Part shown: positions 19,431-27,749 of the stretch, in pieces | Numbering within the stretch: the stretch's first letter is position 1 | Layout: each line of letters begins with the position of its first letter | DNA from: Trichomonas tenax | Taxonomy: Eukaryota; Parabasalia; Trichomonadida; Trichomonadidae | DNA length: 61,980 bases | Reading direction: 5' to 3' | Assembly: GCA_023091735.1 (NCBI GenBank) | Contig: JALKBU010000198.1 | Span: 1-61,980, forward strand | Program-made: the position numbers and the translations under genes | The notes under the pieces: generated by a model | Database searches by the model: none | What the model saw: only the letters and a program-made list of their open reading frames with translations | Told to the model about the DNA's origin: nothing

Positions 19431-20371
19431 GAAAATGATGATTTTGCGGTTTTATTCAATAAAATAAAGAATATAGCATCATCATCAGATGTTGCTCTAA
19501 TGATCGATGATTAAAATTTGGCGGTGAAAGAAAACTATTTCAATCAAAGTGAGTTAGATTGCCTTATGTCGATCGATGACGCGAACATCGTCAGGCTATA
19601 TCAGACATATCAGTTCAATGGATTTGAGTATTTGTTGATGGAGATGTGTCAGAACGACCTCGAGAAGTACATCAACAGCAAACACATCATCAGTGACGAA
19701 GAGATCAGAGACCTCTGCCGTGATGTTGTTCTCTCCATCAAAGCATATCACCACCGCGACATTGCCCACTGTGACATCAAACCGAGCAATTTTCTTGTTG
19801 ACTTCTATAACAGAATCAAAGTGTCTGACTTCGGATTTAGCATGAAACTGAACGGAGTCAACATCAGCAAAGAACATGTTGGCACAAAACTCTTCATGGC
19901 GCCTGAAATACTTCAAAAGAAAGTTTATAATCCTGTGTCGTCTGATGTTGGAGCCCATGGGCGATTGGATGCACGTTGTCCTTTGTAGCAACAAAAAGGT
20001 ATCCCTTCGTTGCTAGTCAATATGATAAATTATATGAAATCATAACTCATGGAATTTACAATAGAATGTTTGTCAAGAATGCTCAGCTCCGTGATCTCAT
20101 ATCGAAATATTTGTCTGTTGACTCAGTTCAGAGGCCTACAATTGATCAAATATTAAATCATCCATTTTTCAATAATACGAATGCATTGACGAGACTTGGT
20201 TCCAAGAACAACTTATCGAAGTCCAAGTTGAACTTACTATCTATCGCTCCTGTTTATTCCCTCACGAAATCAACTCATTCATTGAGCCAGCATGTTTTTG
20301 GCCTTTATCACAACAACAGCAGATTGAGGCTCGTAAACTGTGCAAATGCCTTTGAAGAAATTTTGGAATAA
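19431..20371 (+). pseudogene. Protein kinase (CAMK/NEK-like) pseudogene
   Basis: Most of a kinase domain is readable. It has LAVKEN at the VAIK position, HCDIKPSNFLVDF as the catalytic loop (HCD instead of HRD), VSDFGFSMKL as DFG, and GTKLFMAPEIL as the APE segment. The C-lobe ends QRPTIDQILNHPFF followed by a Ser-rich tail. Two lesions are visible: a TAA shortly before LAVKEN near 19513, and a frame change near 19950-19975, where the expected DVWxxGC segment is garbled into a frame that stops at 19988. The true C-lobe continues in another frame from about 19976 to the stop at 20371. The ATP-binding glycine loop is not found in place. The catalytic residues survive individually, but no full-length product can be made. 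Confidence 0.8.
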
Positions 20372-20429
20372 TGAACTTTACTGTATGAATATCTTTGTTT
20401 TTAATTAAGCATTTTATTTTCGGGTTTTT

Positions 20430-20790
20430 CATGAAAAATCAAACTATATTTATCGATTTAAGCATGGCCATAATTGAGTTCAAGGCAGCAACATTGCCAT
20501 ATTTTTTTGAAGAAAAATATTTTTCGTTTTAAGCCTTTTCCTTAAGAGCATAAACTACAATGAAATAATTAAGATGATGCCATAGTCGTTAAAGGCTACA
20601 TTGAAAGAAATATATTTTGAACAAATTAGAATTTTTCGATTTAAACATTTTCCTTAAGTCCATGTAAAATACATAAAAAGTTGTAATTAATCAATATGTG
20701 TTTAAGGCATTCTTAGAAGAAAACATTTTTGAAGAAAATATATTTCCTTGATTTGATAGTTTTCCTTAAAATTATAGTCTAAAAATGAAA
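20430..20790. repeat. Degenerate tandem repeat, 3-4 copies of a unit of about 112 bp
   Basis: A recurring core of the form CGATTTAAACATTTTCCTTAAG appears at about 20527-20548, 20637-20658 and 20751-20772, with a poorer copy near 20447. Each is preceded by a GAAGAAAAATAT-type tract. Spacing is 110-114 bp. The array fills the spacer before the intact kinase gene, like the 119-bp array before the beta-adaptin gene, although the unit sequences differ. Confidence 0.55.
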
Positions 20791-20898
20791 TTTTGTTAAT
20801 TATTTTTAAGCTTTTGATTGATGATTCACACAATAAGTAGAATACGGATATACCATCCAAAAGTCCCATCAAAAGAATCAAAAAATTCAATCAAAAAA

Positions 20899-22026
20899 AT
20901 GAGCGATTCTTTCTTAGAACTCTTTGAAGGACTTCGTGATGAGAAGTCCGGCGGTTCGTCTGTCGTCTACAAAGCAGTTTATAAGAAAACAAAGTCAACA
21001 ATTGCATTAAAAATGGTCACTTTAGATCCAAATTATCCAGAAGACTTGGAAGCACTTCAAAACGAAGTCGGGTTCCATAAAAATATCGACTATCCGCTCA
21101 TTTTGCACTACTTCGGATCATCAATATCGGAGAAAAGATCTTGCGTTATTTTAGAATATGGCGGTGATCAATCTTTACTACAATATTTGAATAGCAGGGG
21201 ACCACTTACTGAAGCCCTCGCTAAGAAATTTTTCATACAACTCATATCTTCGTTAAATTATTTGCATTCACAATCACACATTCTTCACAGCGATGTAAAA
21301 CTCGAAAATATACTGATAGATAACCAAAATAACGCTGTTTTAATAGATTTTGGTTTATGTTGCACACTTGGAACAATAAATCCTGGATTCGCAGGAACTT
21401 TACAATATACAGCACCTGAAATCTTCGATAAAACTGTTGATTACACGGGGTCGTCTGATATATGGAGTGCTGGTATCATTTTATACGCTATGTTGCTTGG
21501 ATGTTTGCCTTTTGGTGGAGATTCCGAAGATTCTCAGGAAATTATCAATGAAATACAAAAGAAACCACTCGAGTTTGATCCTTCAAGTAATATATCTGCA
21601 AAAGCGAAGGAGTTTTTGAATAAAGTATTAACAAAGAATCCCGCTCAAAGAGCGAAGATAAGCGACATAAAAGCTGATCCTTGGATTGCTGATAGTCCTT
21701 ATGCTACACTTTTGGACATTGACAAAGAAGCTCAAAACAAATTAAAAGTTCTTCCATCGAATATCGAAGAAGTCGACAAAACTCTATTAAAAGACTTAGT
21801 TTCATTCGGATATAAGAAAGACATGGTTATCAGGAATGTGTTGAATCGAACAGAAACAGAAGATGTTTTATATTATAGAATCAAGAGACTCCAAAAGAAT
21901 ATGAAAGATATTTATTTGTTTAGAGCGGCCCAATACAAAGTGCCATGTGAAACGCCGCTCGTGAACTTGATTCCATCGGAGATTCCTTGCTACACAATCA
22001 GAAAGAAACGCACAAAGAAAGCATGA
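20899..22026 (+). CDS. CAMK/AMPK-like serine/threonine protein kinase
   Basis: The product has 375 residues from the ATG at 20899 (MSDSFLELFEGLRDEK); an in-frame ATG 81 nt upstream would add a basic, non-conserved leader and is not chosen. The kinase domain (about 10-265) is complete: glycine loop KSGGSSVVYKA, Lys38 in IALKMV, catalytic loop HSDVKLEN with Asp132, DFG at Asp150, TAPEIFD, DIWSAGIILYAMLLGCLPF, and a C-lobe that ends before WIADSPYA. The catalytic loop has HSD instead of HRD, so activation-loop phosphorylation may not be needed. A short helical region at about 290-340 (DLVSFGYKKDMVIRNVL) resembles the UBA-like segment of AMPK/MARK relatives. The tail is basic (RKKRTKKA). It is transcribed convergently with the nSMase-like gene. 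Confidence 0.9.
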   Translation: MSDSFLELFEGLRDEKSGGSSVVYKAVYKKTKSTIALKMVTLDPNYPEDLEALQNEVGFHKNIDYPLILHYFGSSISEKRSCVILEYGGDQSLLQYLNSRGPLTEALAKKFFIQLISSLNYLHSQSHILHSDVKLENILIDNQNNAVLIDFGLCCTLGTINPGFAGTLQYTAPEIFDKTVDYTGSSDIWSAGIILYAMLLGCLPFGGDSEDSQEIINEIQKKPLEFDPSSNISAKAKEFLNKVLTKNPAQRAKISDIKADPWIADSPYATLLDIDKEAQNKLKVLPSNIEEVDKTLLKDLVSFGYKKDMVIRNVLNRTETEDVLYYRIKRLQKNMKDIYLFRAAQYKVPCETPLVNLIPSEIPCYTIRKKRTKKA

Positions 22027-22186
22027 TTTTAATTTTTAGTTGTTATTATGAAATAAATGTTTATGTATTGTTTGTATAAACTTAACAGCGTATATAAAAG
22101 CGTATCACATATTTAATTTACAACAAATAATATAATATCAAAAATAGATATAAATTATAATGAATCTGAGCTATGCATGACGAATA

Positions 22187-23200
22187 TCAGCTAAATTCAA
22201 ACTCAGACTCAACTGCATAATGATCAGATAATCTCGTGAAATGTTTTTGTTCGCAGACCATCTGATTAACTGTAGACTTGTGCTTTGCAGTGATTGGAGA
22301 GTCCTTGTGGGTAAATAGATAAATATAATCGAGGCTTTGAAGATTTTCTTCTGGAATTGGTCCGTCTATCAAAATCATGCCTCCATGAGTGATGGGATGC
22401 TCTCCATATTCCATAAGCAATGTGTCACAGCAGTCATAATTAGGAATCTTGAAGTGTTCTATAAGTTGACTATATTCTGTTCCAAATCGTGAGTTTGCGT
22501 TCAAATCTCCACACACGATAACTGGGAATCCATCTGTTGCTTTCTTAGCCATCAGTTTACTTAATTGATCAAACTGTGCTTGTCTAATTTTAATATCTTT
22601 TGTAGGAATGTTGTCTCCAGTGCTATACGAAGCCTGAAGGTGTGTTGAGAAAAAATGGACATGATTCGTTTCGTCTAACTGTATTTTAGCATAAAGCGCG
22701 CCTTTGGCTGCGAAGAAATCAAATCCACGGCCAACAGTATATCTTATACGATCAGATTCTATTATTGGATATTTAGACAGAAGTATTAAGCCACTGTCTA
22801 TGACTTGGCGTGTGAAGAAAGGAGGTAGATCGGAAGTTAAAATGAATTTAAAACCTATAGAACGAGCAGCGTCAATGAAACTTTTAGCGATATCAGAGCC
22901 GAACTGGAAGCCCTCTTCTAAGCAGATGATATCGTATTCACCAATTCTTTCGAGTAACTTTTCTGATCTTTGTCGCATGTATTCTTTCACACCTAAATGG
23001 AGTGCGTCCGGTCTCCAGAAGACATTGTAGTCAAGAATTTTCAACTTCATTGTGAAAAATCCTTGCTCTCTTCCAGAAATAATTTCATCATACTTCTTGG
23101 CCGTGCAGTAAAGTATGATCTTGAGAACGAGCATGATTATCAATACGACGATGAATGGTATGAGAAGGGTTATAAGCCACCACAAGTTAACGTTGGACAT
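22187..23200 (-). CDS. Membrane-anchored neutral sphingomyelinase-like phosphodiesterase
   Basis: The 337-residue product belongs to the Mg-dependent endonuclease/exonuclease/phosphatase fold. Residues about 7-33 form one hydrophobic helix (LITLLIPFIVVLIIMLVLKI), a membrane anchor or uncleaved signal. The catalytic motifs occur in order: LDYNVFW (metal-site Asn), CLEEGFQ (metal-ligand Glu), FSTHLQAS (His), CGDLNANS (Asp and Asn) and the C-terminal LSDHYAVE (catalytic His). The spacing and the THLQA and SDH motifs fit the neutral sphingomyelinase group (sphingomyelin to ceramide plus phosphocholine) better than AP endonucleases or inositol phosphatases. Substrate is inferred, not proved. The start ATG is the first in frame and gives the anchor directly. 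Confidence 0.8.
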   Translation of the reverse strand: MSNVNLWWLITLLIPFIVVLIIMLVLKIILYCTAKKYDEIISGREQGFFTMKLKILDYNVFWRPDALHLGVKEYMRQRSEKLLERIGEYDIICLEEGFQFGSDIAKSFIDAARSIGFKFILTSDLPPFFTRQVIDSGLILLSKYPIIESDRIRYTVGRGFDFFAAKGALYAKIQLDETNHVHFFSTHLQASYSTGDNIPTKDIKIRQAQFDQLSKLMAKKATDGFPVIVCGDLNANSRFGTEYSQLIEHFKIPNYDCCDTLLMEYGEHPITHGGMILIDGPIPEENLQSLDYIYLFTHKDSPITAKHKSTVNQMVCEQKHFTRLSDHYAVESEFEFS

Positions 23201-23412
23201 GAAAAATCAATATTTTGATCATAATAATCGTTATTGTTATAAAAATGTATGACTTGTAAAATGTTAACGATTATAATGCACCAAAGCCACCGCAATTGAG
23301 AGTTTTGAAGAAGTCAACCGAGAGGATGGATCCATGGCTATTTCAACACTGAATATCAATGTTGATTTTATGAATATTATCTCAAATATAAAGTTTTTCA
23401 TATAAATGTCAA

Positions 23413-23492
23413 GGTCATTTGGCCGAGTGGTCTAAGGCGCCAGTTTAAGGCACTGGTCCGCGAGGGCCTGGGTTCGAACCCCAGAGTGACCA
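23413..23492 (+). tRNA. tRNA-Leu (anticodon AAG)
   Basis: A full cloverleaf is visible. The acceptor stem pairs GGTCATT with AGTGACC, discriminator A. The D-arm contains TGGCCGAGTGG (A box). The anticodon stem pairs CCAGT with ACTGG around loop TTAAGGC, giving anticodon AAG (leucine CUU). A class II variable arm follows, then the T-arm GGTTCGAACCC (B box). CCA is not encoded. A T-run directly downstream (from 23494) serves as Pol III terminator. There is no intron. Confidence 0.96.
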
Positions 23493-23683
23493 TTTTTTAT
23501 TTTTTTTTGCTATTTAATTAAAAAAACAATTTAATAACATTCTTTTTCCGTGATTGCACAGATGATATAAATTTTACTGTTTCAATATTTTAAATTGATC
23601 ATAGAGTGTAGGCTTTTATCAATATTTTTAATAAGATCTTGGTGATATTTCTTTCTATAATGATTTAATGATAATTAATTGTG

Positions 23684-24358
23684 ATTCCTCAATGCTCTTC
23701 AATGTCAAATACCGAAAGTTGTCATGAAAAAGTGATATAAAAATGACAATATATGATATGTAAAGTTGTCTGAATCTCAGATTTTATTTGTCAAAATATA
23801 ATTATTTTTGACATGTAAAGTCCTATAATCATTCAAATTATGTATTAGTTTTTATTTCAAAATCGTGTCTGACGGGAAGAACTGGGGACTACATTGACAC
23901 AGGTACCACGCATGTTAGTAGCAAACTCACAGATCTTCCTTTCATACGCCATCATTAAGAAGTCAAAGATTTCCACTTCAGAATGCCTCTGAAGAGCAAA
24001 ATTAAATGCTTGATTGGAACAGGTAGCCAAGGTGCTAGCAATCCGGTCCACAGTTCTTCCTTTCAGAAGCGTTCTGTAGAGTAAAACGCTGATTATTTTG
24101 AAAATAGAGTCTGAAAGGAAGAACTGTGGACTGGATTGCTAGCATTTTGGCTACCAGTGTCAATGAAGCACTTAATTTTAGTTTTCAAAGTAAATTTAAA
24201 CAAATATAGGATATCATTCTTCCAATAATCATTTATAATCACATGCCACGTAAATATTTATTTGTCAAATATTAATGTTTACATGTCAGATATTGTTGCT
24301 TTTGTGTCACTTTTTCGTGACAACTTTCGGTACGCAACAATTCCTTAATGCTCTTCAA
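23684..24358. mobile_element. Fold-back / MITE-like element with nested inverted repeats
   Basis: Outer inverted repeats of 52 bp lie at 23710-23761 and 24281-24332 (44 of 52 positions pair). They begin TACCGAAAGTTGTCA at the outer edge. Flanking these, each separated by 7 nt, is a 19-bp direct repeat, ATTCCT(C/T)AATGCTCTTCAA, at 23684-23702 and 24340-24358. It is consistent with a target duplication, though long for one. Inside is a second inverted pair of 45 bp at 24022-24066 and 24111-24155 (42 of 45 matching). A third related block at about 23868-23915 is in direct orientation to the right arm. No intact transposase gene is present, so it would be non-autonomous. Element family is not identified. 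Confidence 0.6.
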
Positions 24359-24782
24359 GATCTTTATTTGTTTACTTTTCATATTTTTGATTTTAACCTA
24401 TTTCAAAAATAGAATACAAAAGAAATCAATGCTCCATATGAAAATTATTCAATTAAAATATTTAAAATATATTGTACTACTATTTTAACATTGTTTCTGT
24501 TATTTAAATTAGTTAAAATGACTTTTCTTTTTTCGAAAATATTGAAATTTTGAACAAATCAAATAACTTTTTGGACATTTCATGTATAAACAAATGGAAA
24601 TGATGCAAAATGCGAAATTAAAAACTCAAGGTTTATCGGCAGAATGGCCTGAGATAGTGAACGCCAAGCCTTGTCTTAGTTATTTGCAAGAATATTAATT
24701 TTCAATCTAATATCCTGATGGTTTCGGATAAACATGTATGAAAAAAATATGTATTTGATTAACTCAACTCTATAGTGAATAT
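24359..24782. other. AT-rich spacer, nothing recognised
   Basis: The stretch between the fold-back element and the 3' end of the uL16 gene shows no gene, repeat or clear hairpin. Confidence 0.45.
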
Positions 24783-25412
24783 TTAGTGAGTTGGGATTGG
24801 GCCACGGCGGTAAACACGGCGAACGTGGTTGCCACAGTCGACGATGGCCTGGTTAGCCTGGAGCTCCTTAAACTGCTCAAATGTGTATGGTGTGAAGCCG
24901 ACCTTGTTGGAGATGACAACACGGGTGTGGCCTGGGAACTTGAAGGAGGCACGGCGGAGAGCCTCGAGAGCGTGCTTAAGGCCAGCTGGTGTTGTACGGA
25001 TTGTCATGATCTGAGCGTTGTAGTTAACACGAGCGACAAGGCCTTCTGGCTTACCGAAAGCGTGTCTCATACCTGTCTGAAGTCTATCGGCACCAGCTGT
25101 GGAAAGCATCTTGTTGATACGAAGAACGTGGAATGGGTGAAGGTTGATTCTGATGTGGTAGCCATCCTTGCCCATTGTCTTCATCATGTAACGGTTGGAG
25201 CTGACACGAGAGGCTTCGAGAGCTTCAGAGGAGACGCACTCGTGCTCGAGGAGGATGAGACGTGCGCAGATTGGGAGATCCTTAGCATGAGCTGTCTTGA
25301 CGCCTGTCTCATATCTCATGATACGTGGATCTGGGACACCACGGCAGAAGCGGGACTTTGGATATGGCTTGTTTCCGATGTAACGGTAGCAACGAGCTGG
25401 ACGACGACCCAT
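24783..25412 (-). CDS. 60S ribosomal protein uL16 (RPL10)
   Basis: The 209-residue product is a complete eukaryotic uL16. It starts [20 protein letters not shown] and contains [27 protein letters not shown], the P-loop-adjacent [12 protein letters not shown] and [16 protein letters not shown]. The uL16 core [16 protein letters not shown] lies near the end. Length fits the family (about 210-215). It joins the large subunit late and organises the peptidyl-transferase side. Codon use is strongly GC-biased, as expected of a highly expressed gene. It is divergent from the gene at 25545, with only 132 bp between the two start codons. Confidence 0.97.
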   Translation of the reverse strand: MGRRPARCYRYIGNKPYPKSRFCRGVPDPRIMRYETGVKTAHAKDLPICARLILLEHECVSSEALEASRVSSNRYMMKTMGKDGYHIRINLHPFHVLRINKMLSTAGADRLQTGMRHAFGKPEGLVARVNYNAQIMTIRTTPAGLKHALEALRRASFKFPGHTRVVISNKVGFTPYTFEQFKELQANQAIVDCGNHVRRVYRRGPIPTH

Positions 25413-25544
25413 TGTAACTTAAAAAAAGGCTCAACCAAACCTCCACGACGATAAAAATGGGGCCAAATCCGACAAAATTCTTTACTTTACAAACGTTTGA
25501 CAAGTAAAGTATATTTTTGTCATCCTTCAGAACATTATTGGTGA
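25413..25544. promoter_or_regulatory. Divergent promoter region of uL16 and the small basic protein
   Basis: The two start codons face away from each other across 132 bp, so both promoters lie here. A T8 tract precedes the uL16 start. On the plus side there is an AACGTTTGACAAGTAAAGTA tract. Individual elements are not resolved. Confidence 0.4.
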
Positions 25545-25991
25545 ATGAATGATGAAGCTAGAGTTACATTTTTGGAGCTATCCACAATGGATTTAATTAA
25601 AAAGCAAGGAGATCTAACAAAACAGTTCACTGATATAATGAAAAGATTAAAATCTTCTCCTTTATATAATATTTCGGGACAAAATGCGATCGAAAAGAAG
25701 AAAGAACAGGATAAAAATGACGAATATTTCAAGCAGAAACAGGATACAGAAGATAAAACGCAAAAACAAAATGCACAACCAGCGCCAAAACCGAAAAAGA
25801 GTCACAACAAATTAGTTTTAATACCAGAGAGTCAAATCGATAATGGATCCGATATTCTCGACGACTTAGATACCGAAGCTAAGAAACCCACAAAATCAAC
25901 AAAGAAAATTGTTACAAGAAAATCAGCTGCAGAGCCAAAGAAGACCAAATCTAAAGTTGTTGAAAGTGATTCTGATGATATCGCATTTTGA
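25545..25991 (+). CDS. Small Lys-rich protein with acidic tail, unknown
   Basis: The frame encodes 148 residues from the first ATG. Residues 1-45 could be helical (TMDLIKKQGDLTKQFTDIMK). Residues 50-95 are charged and low-complexity, rich in Lys, Gln and Pro. The C-terminus alternates Lys/Thr/Ser-rich text with short acidic runs and ends ESDSDDIAF, a casein-kinase-2-like site. There is no membrane segment or known domain. The position right after a divergent ribosomal-protein promoter and the composition suggest a nuclear or chromatin-associated protein, but that is only inference. Coding status is supported by the intact frame and codon regularity. Confidence 0.6.
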   Translation: MNDEARVTFLELSTMDLIKKQGDLTKQFTDIMKRLKSSPLYNISGQNAIEKKKEQDKNDEYFKQKQDTEDKTQKQNAQPAPKPKKSHNKLVLIPESQIDNGSDILDDLDTEAKKPTKSTKKIVTRKSAAEPKKTKSKVVESDSDDIAF

Positions 25992-26653
25992 AAATGATAT
26001 GCCTAATTTTTCAGTACCATATTCAACTTCGTACATCACGACTTAAGTTTTTTTTGCATGCTGTGTTCTCACCTACAACTTTATTTTTGTTTTATAAAAT
26101 ATGCTTTGTTATTATTTATTATTCATTTCTTCATCTTACCTAATGAAGTGTTGATGCGTTCCACAAATAGTTTAATAATTCAAACTCCTAAACATTCAGA
26201 ATCAACGAATATTTGTAATTTCTTTTCATAGAGTTTCGTCTTATGCAGAATAAATAGAGGGTATTGATGAATTTTCAGAGGTCATGGAAAAGATAGGGTT
26301 TCTCACTCCCTTCCTCTCAATTTTTTTCGATAAAATTTATATGGTGTATTCCATGTGGCATGGAGAATATACCCTATTAAGGACTAAGCTTGGTGAACCT
26401 AAGTTCTCGAGATTTCAAAATTCAGAGGTCATGGAAAAGAATTTCAAATTTTGAAAAAATATCTTTTACGTAGGTGAGAGCTTTTGAAGATTTGATTGAA
26501 ATATGATGGCGGAAAAGCTATTAAGATAAAAATGAGAGGAGTCAAATGTAAAGTGTCAGATGTCAAATATACTTTGAGAACGTTTAAAAAAAATAAGTGT
26601 TCACGTGCGAAAGGAGAGGTGAAAAAATTGAAGGGTTTGTCCGGTTAATATTT
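25992..26653. other. Spacer with a 20-nt direct repeat and a stem-loop
   Basis: There is no gene. The 20-mer TTCAGAGGTCATGGAAAAGA occurs twice, at 26274-26293 and 26421-26440. Between them an imperfect inverted repeat pairs GGTGTATTCCATG (26343-26355) with CATGGAGAATATACC (26359-26373). The arrangement of direct repeats around a hairpin resembles a small element remnant. Confidence 0.5.
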
Positions 26654-27106
26654 ATGGCATCAAAAGGCGACCAAGGAGTTCCTCTTACTTCTCTTTCCAT
26701 CCAGCAGGTTATGAACCTCAAGAAGCAGTTCGAGGATGAGCTCTCACAGCTAACAACAACAATTCAAATCACAAATGATACAGTTCTCAAAACACAACAA
26801 GCTAAGGCCGAGTTAAAGCAATTCACAGCTGTTGAGGCTGGCAAGACCATGCTCGTCCCAATTACTGAATCTCTTTACGTTACTGGCACAGTTTCTTCTG
26901 AGAAGAGGCCAATTATCGAGTTAGGTACAGGTTATTTCGCAGAAACTAGCGTAGAAAAGGCAGAGGCCTTCTTCAATCGTAGATTAAAGAGGTTAACTGC
27001 TCAACAGGAAAGTCTTAAGAATAAATTCAAAGAGAAGCAGCAGCAGTATCAGATGGTTGTTCAGGTTGCTAACCAAAAGGTTCAGGCTACACAGCAGAAG
27101 CATTAA
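26654..27106 (+). CDS. Prefoldin alpha subunit (subunit 5 type)
   Basis: The 150-residue product starts MASKGDQGVPLTSLSIQQVM; the frame stays open for 57 nt upstream but has no ATG and is not used. The two long coiled-coil helices (about 12-60 and 100-148) flank a beta-hairpin region with the alpha-class signature MLVPITESLYVTGTV and ELGTGYFAETSVEKAEAFF. That signature matches prefoldin 5 (LVPLT-SLYVPG and VGTGYY-EK). Prefoldin is the hexameric chaperone that hands nascent actin and tubulin to CCT in the cytosol. Length equals the family norm. Confidence 0.92.
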   Translation: MASKGDQGVPLTSLSIQQVMNLKKQFEDELSQLTTTIQITNDTVLKTQQAKAELKQFTAVEAGKTMLVPITESLYVTGTVSSEKRPIIELGTGYFAETSVEKAEAFFNRRLKRLTAQQESLKNKFKEKQQQYQMVVQVANQKVQATQQKH

Positions 27107-27749
27107 AAAGATATTATTTTGATTTGATATTTTTGATAACAAAAAACTTCAAATCTTGCGAATACTATATGATTTCTATACGATTGATGTTATATAAATC
27201 ATATCTAATCTTATAATTTCATGTTGTTTTAGTTTATTTTTTGTTGATATTCTCCCATAATTTGATGTTTCGTCTGTTTCTCTCAGAATATGATAATCTT
27301 ATCGTTGTGAGTGATTGGGCATCGTCATGTTGGTCAAATACAACAAAGTGTTTGGAAGTTTTCACATCATTTCGAATACTTATGATAAATTTAGAATGTG
27401 ATATAGTTTCAATATCTTAAAACGCAAAAGTTACAATATTATGAACTTTTGACATGTAAATCATGTTTTTTATAATTTATTATTTTCGAAAAATTTATTA
27501 TGATTTATGTATAACATCATTTTGCAAGTTTAAATATAAATTAAACCAAATTTCATAGTCAAAAATTATTTTTGAGAACTTTTATTATGAGGTTTATCAA
27601 TTACTATTAGATGTATATCTAAATATGAAATAAAAACATGTAGAAAAAATGATTTTCAATTTTTATTTGTGAAATACGCTTTATATCTAATGTAATAATG
27701 AAATATCAAGTTTATTCTGAATTTCATATTTTTACATTCAGATTTTAAA
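27107..27749. other. AT-rich spacer
   Basis: There is no gene. The decamer GACATGTAAA at 27451-27460 is shared with 9009-9018 and with both halves of the fold-back element. Nothing else is recognised. Confidence 0.4.

Noticed and set aside
23868..24165. Aspartic-protease-like DTG motifs in the fold-back element
   Set aside because: The peptide recurs only because the DNA is repeated; frames are short and stopped, so no protease gene is claimed.
24786..25454. A 222-codon plus-strand frame
   Set aside because: It lies wholly antisense to the ribosomal uL16 gene, whose GC-rich codons keep the opposite strand open; its text has no protein character.
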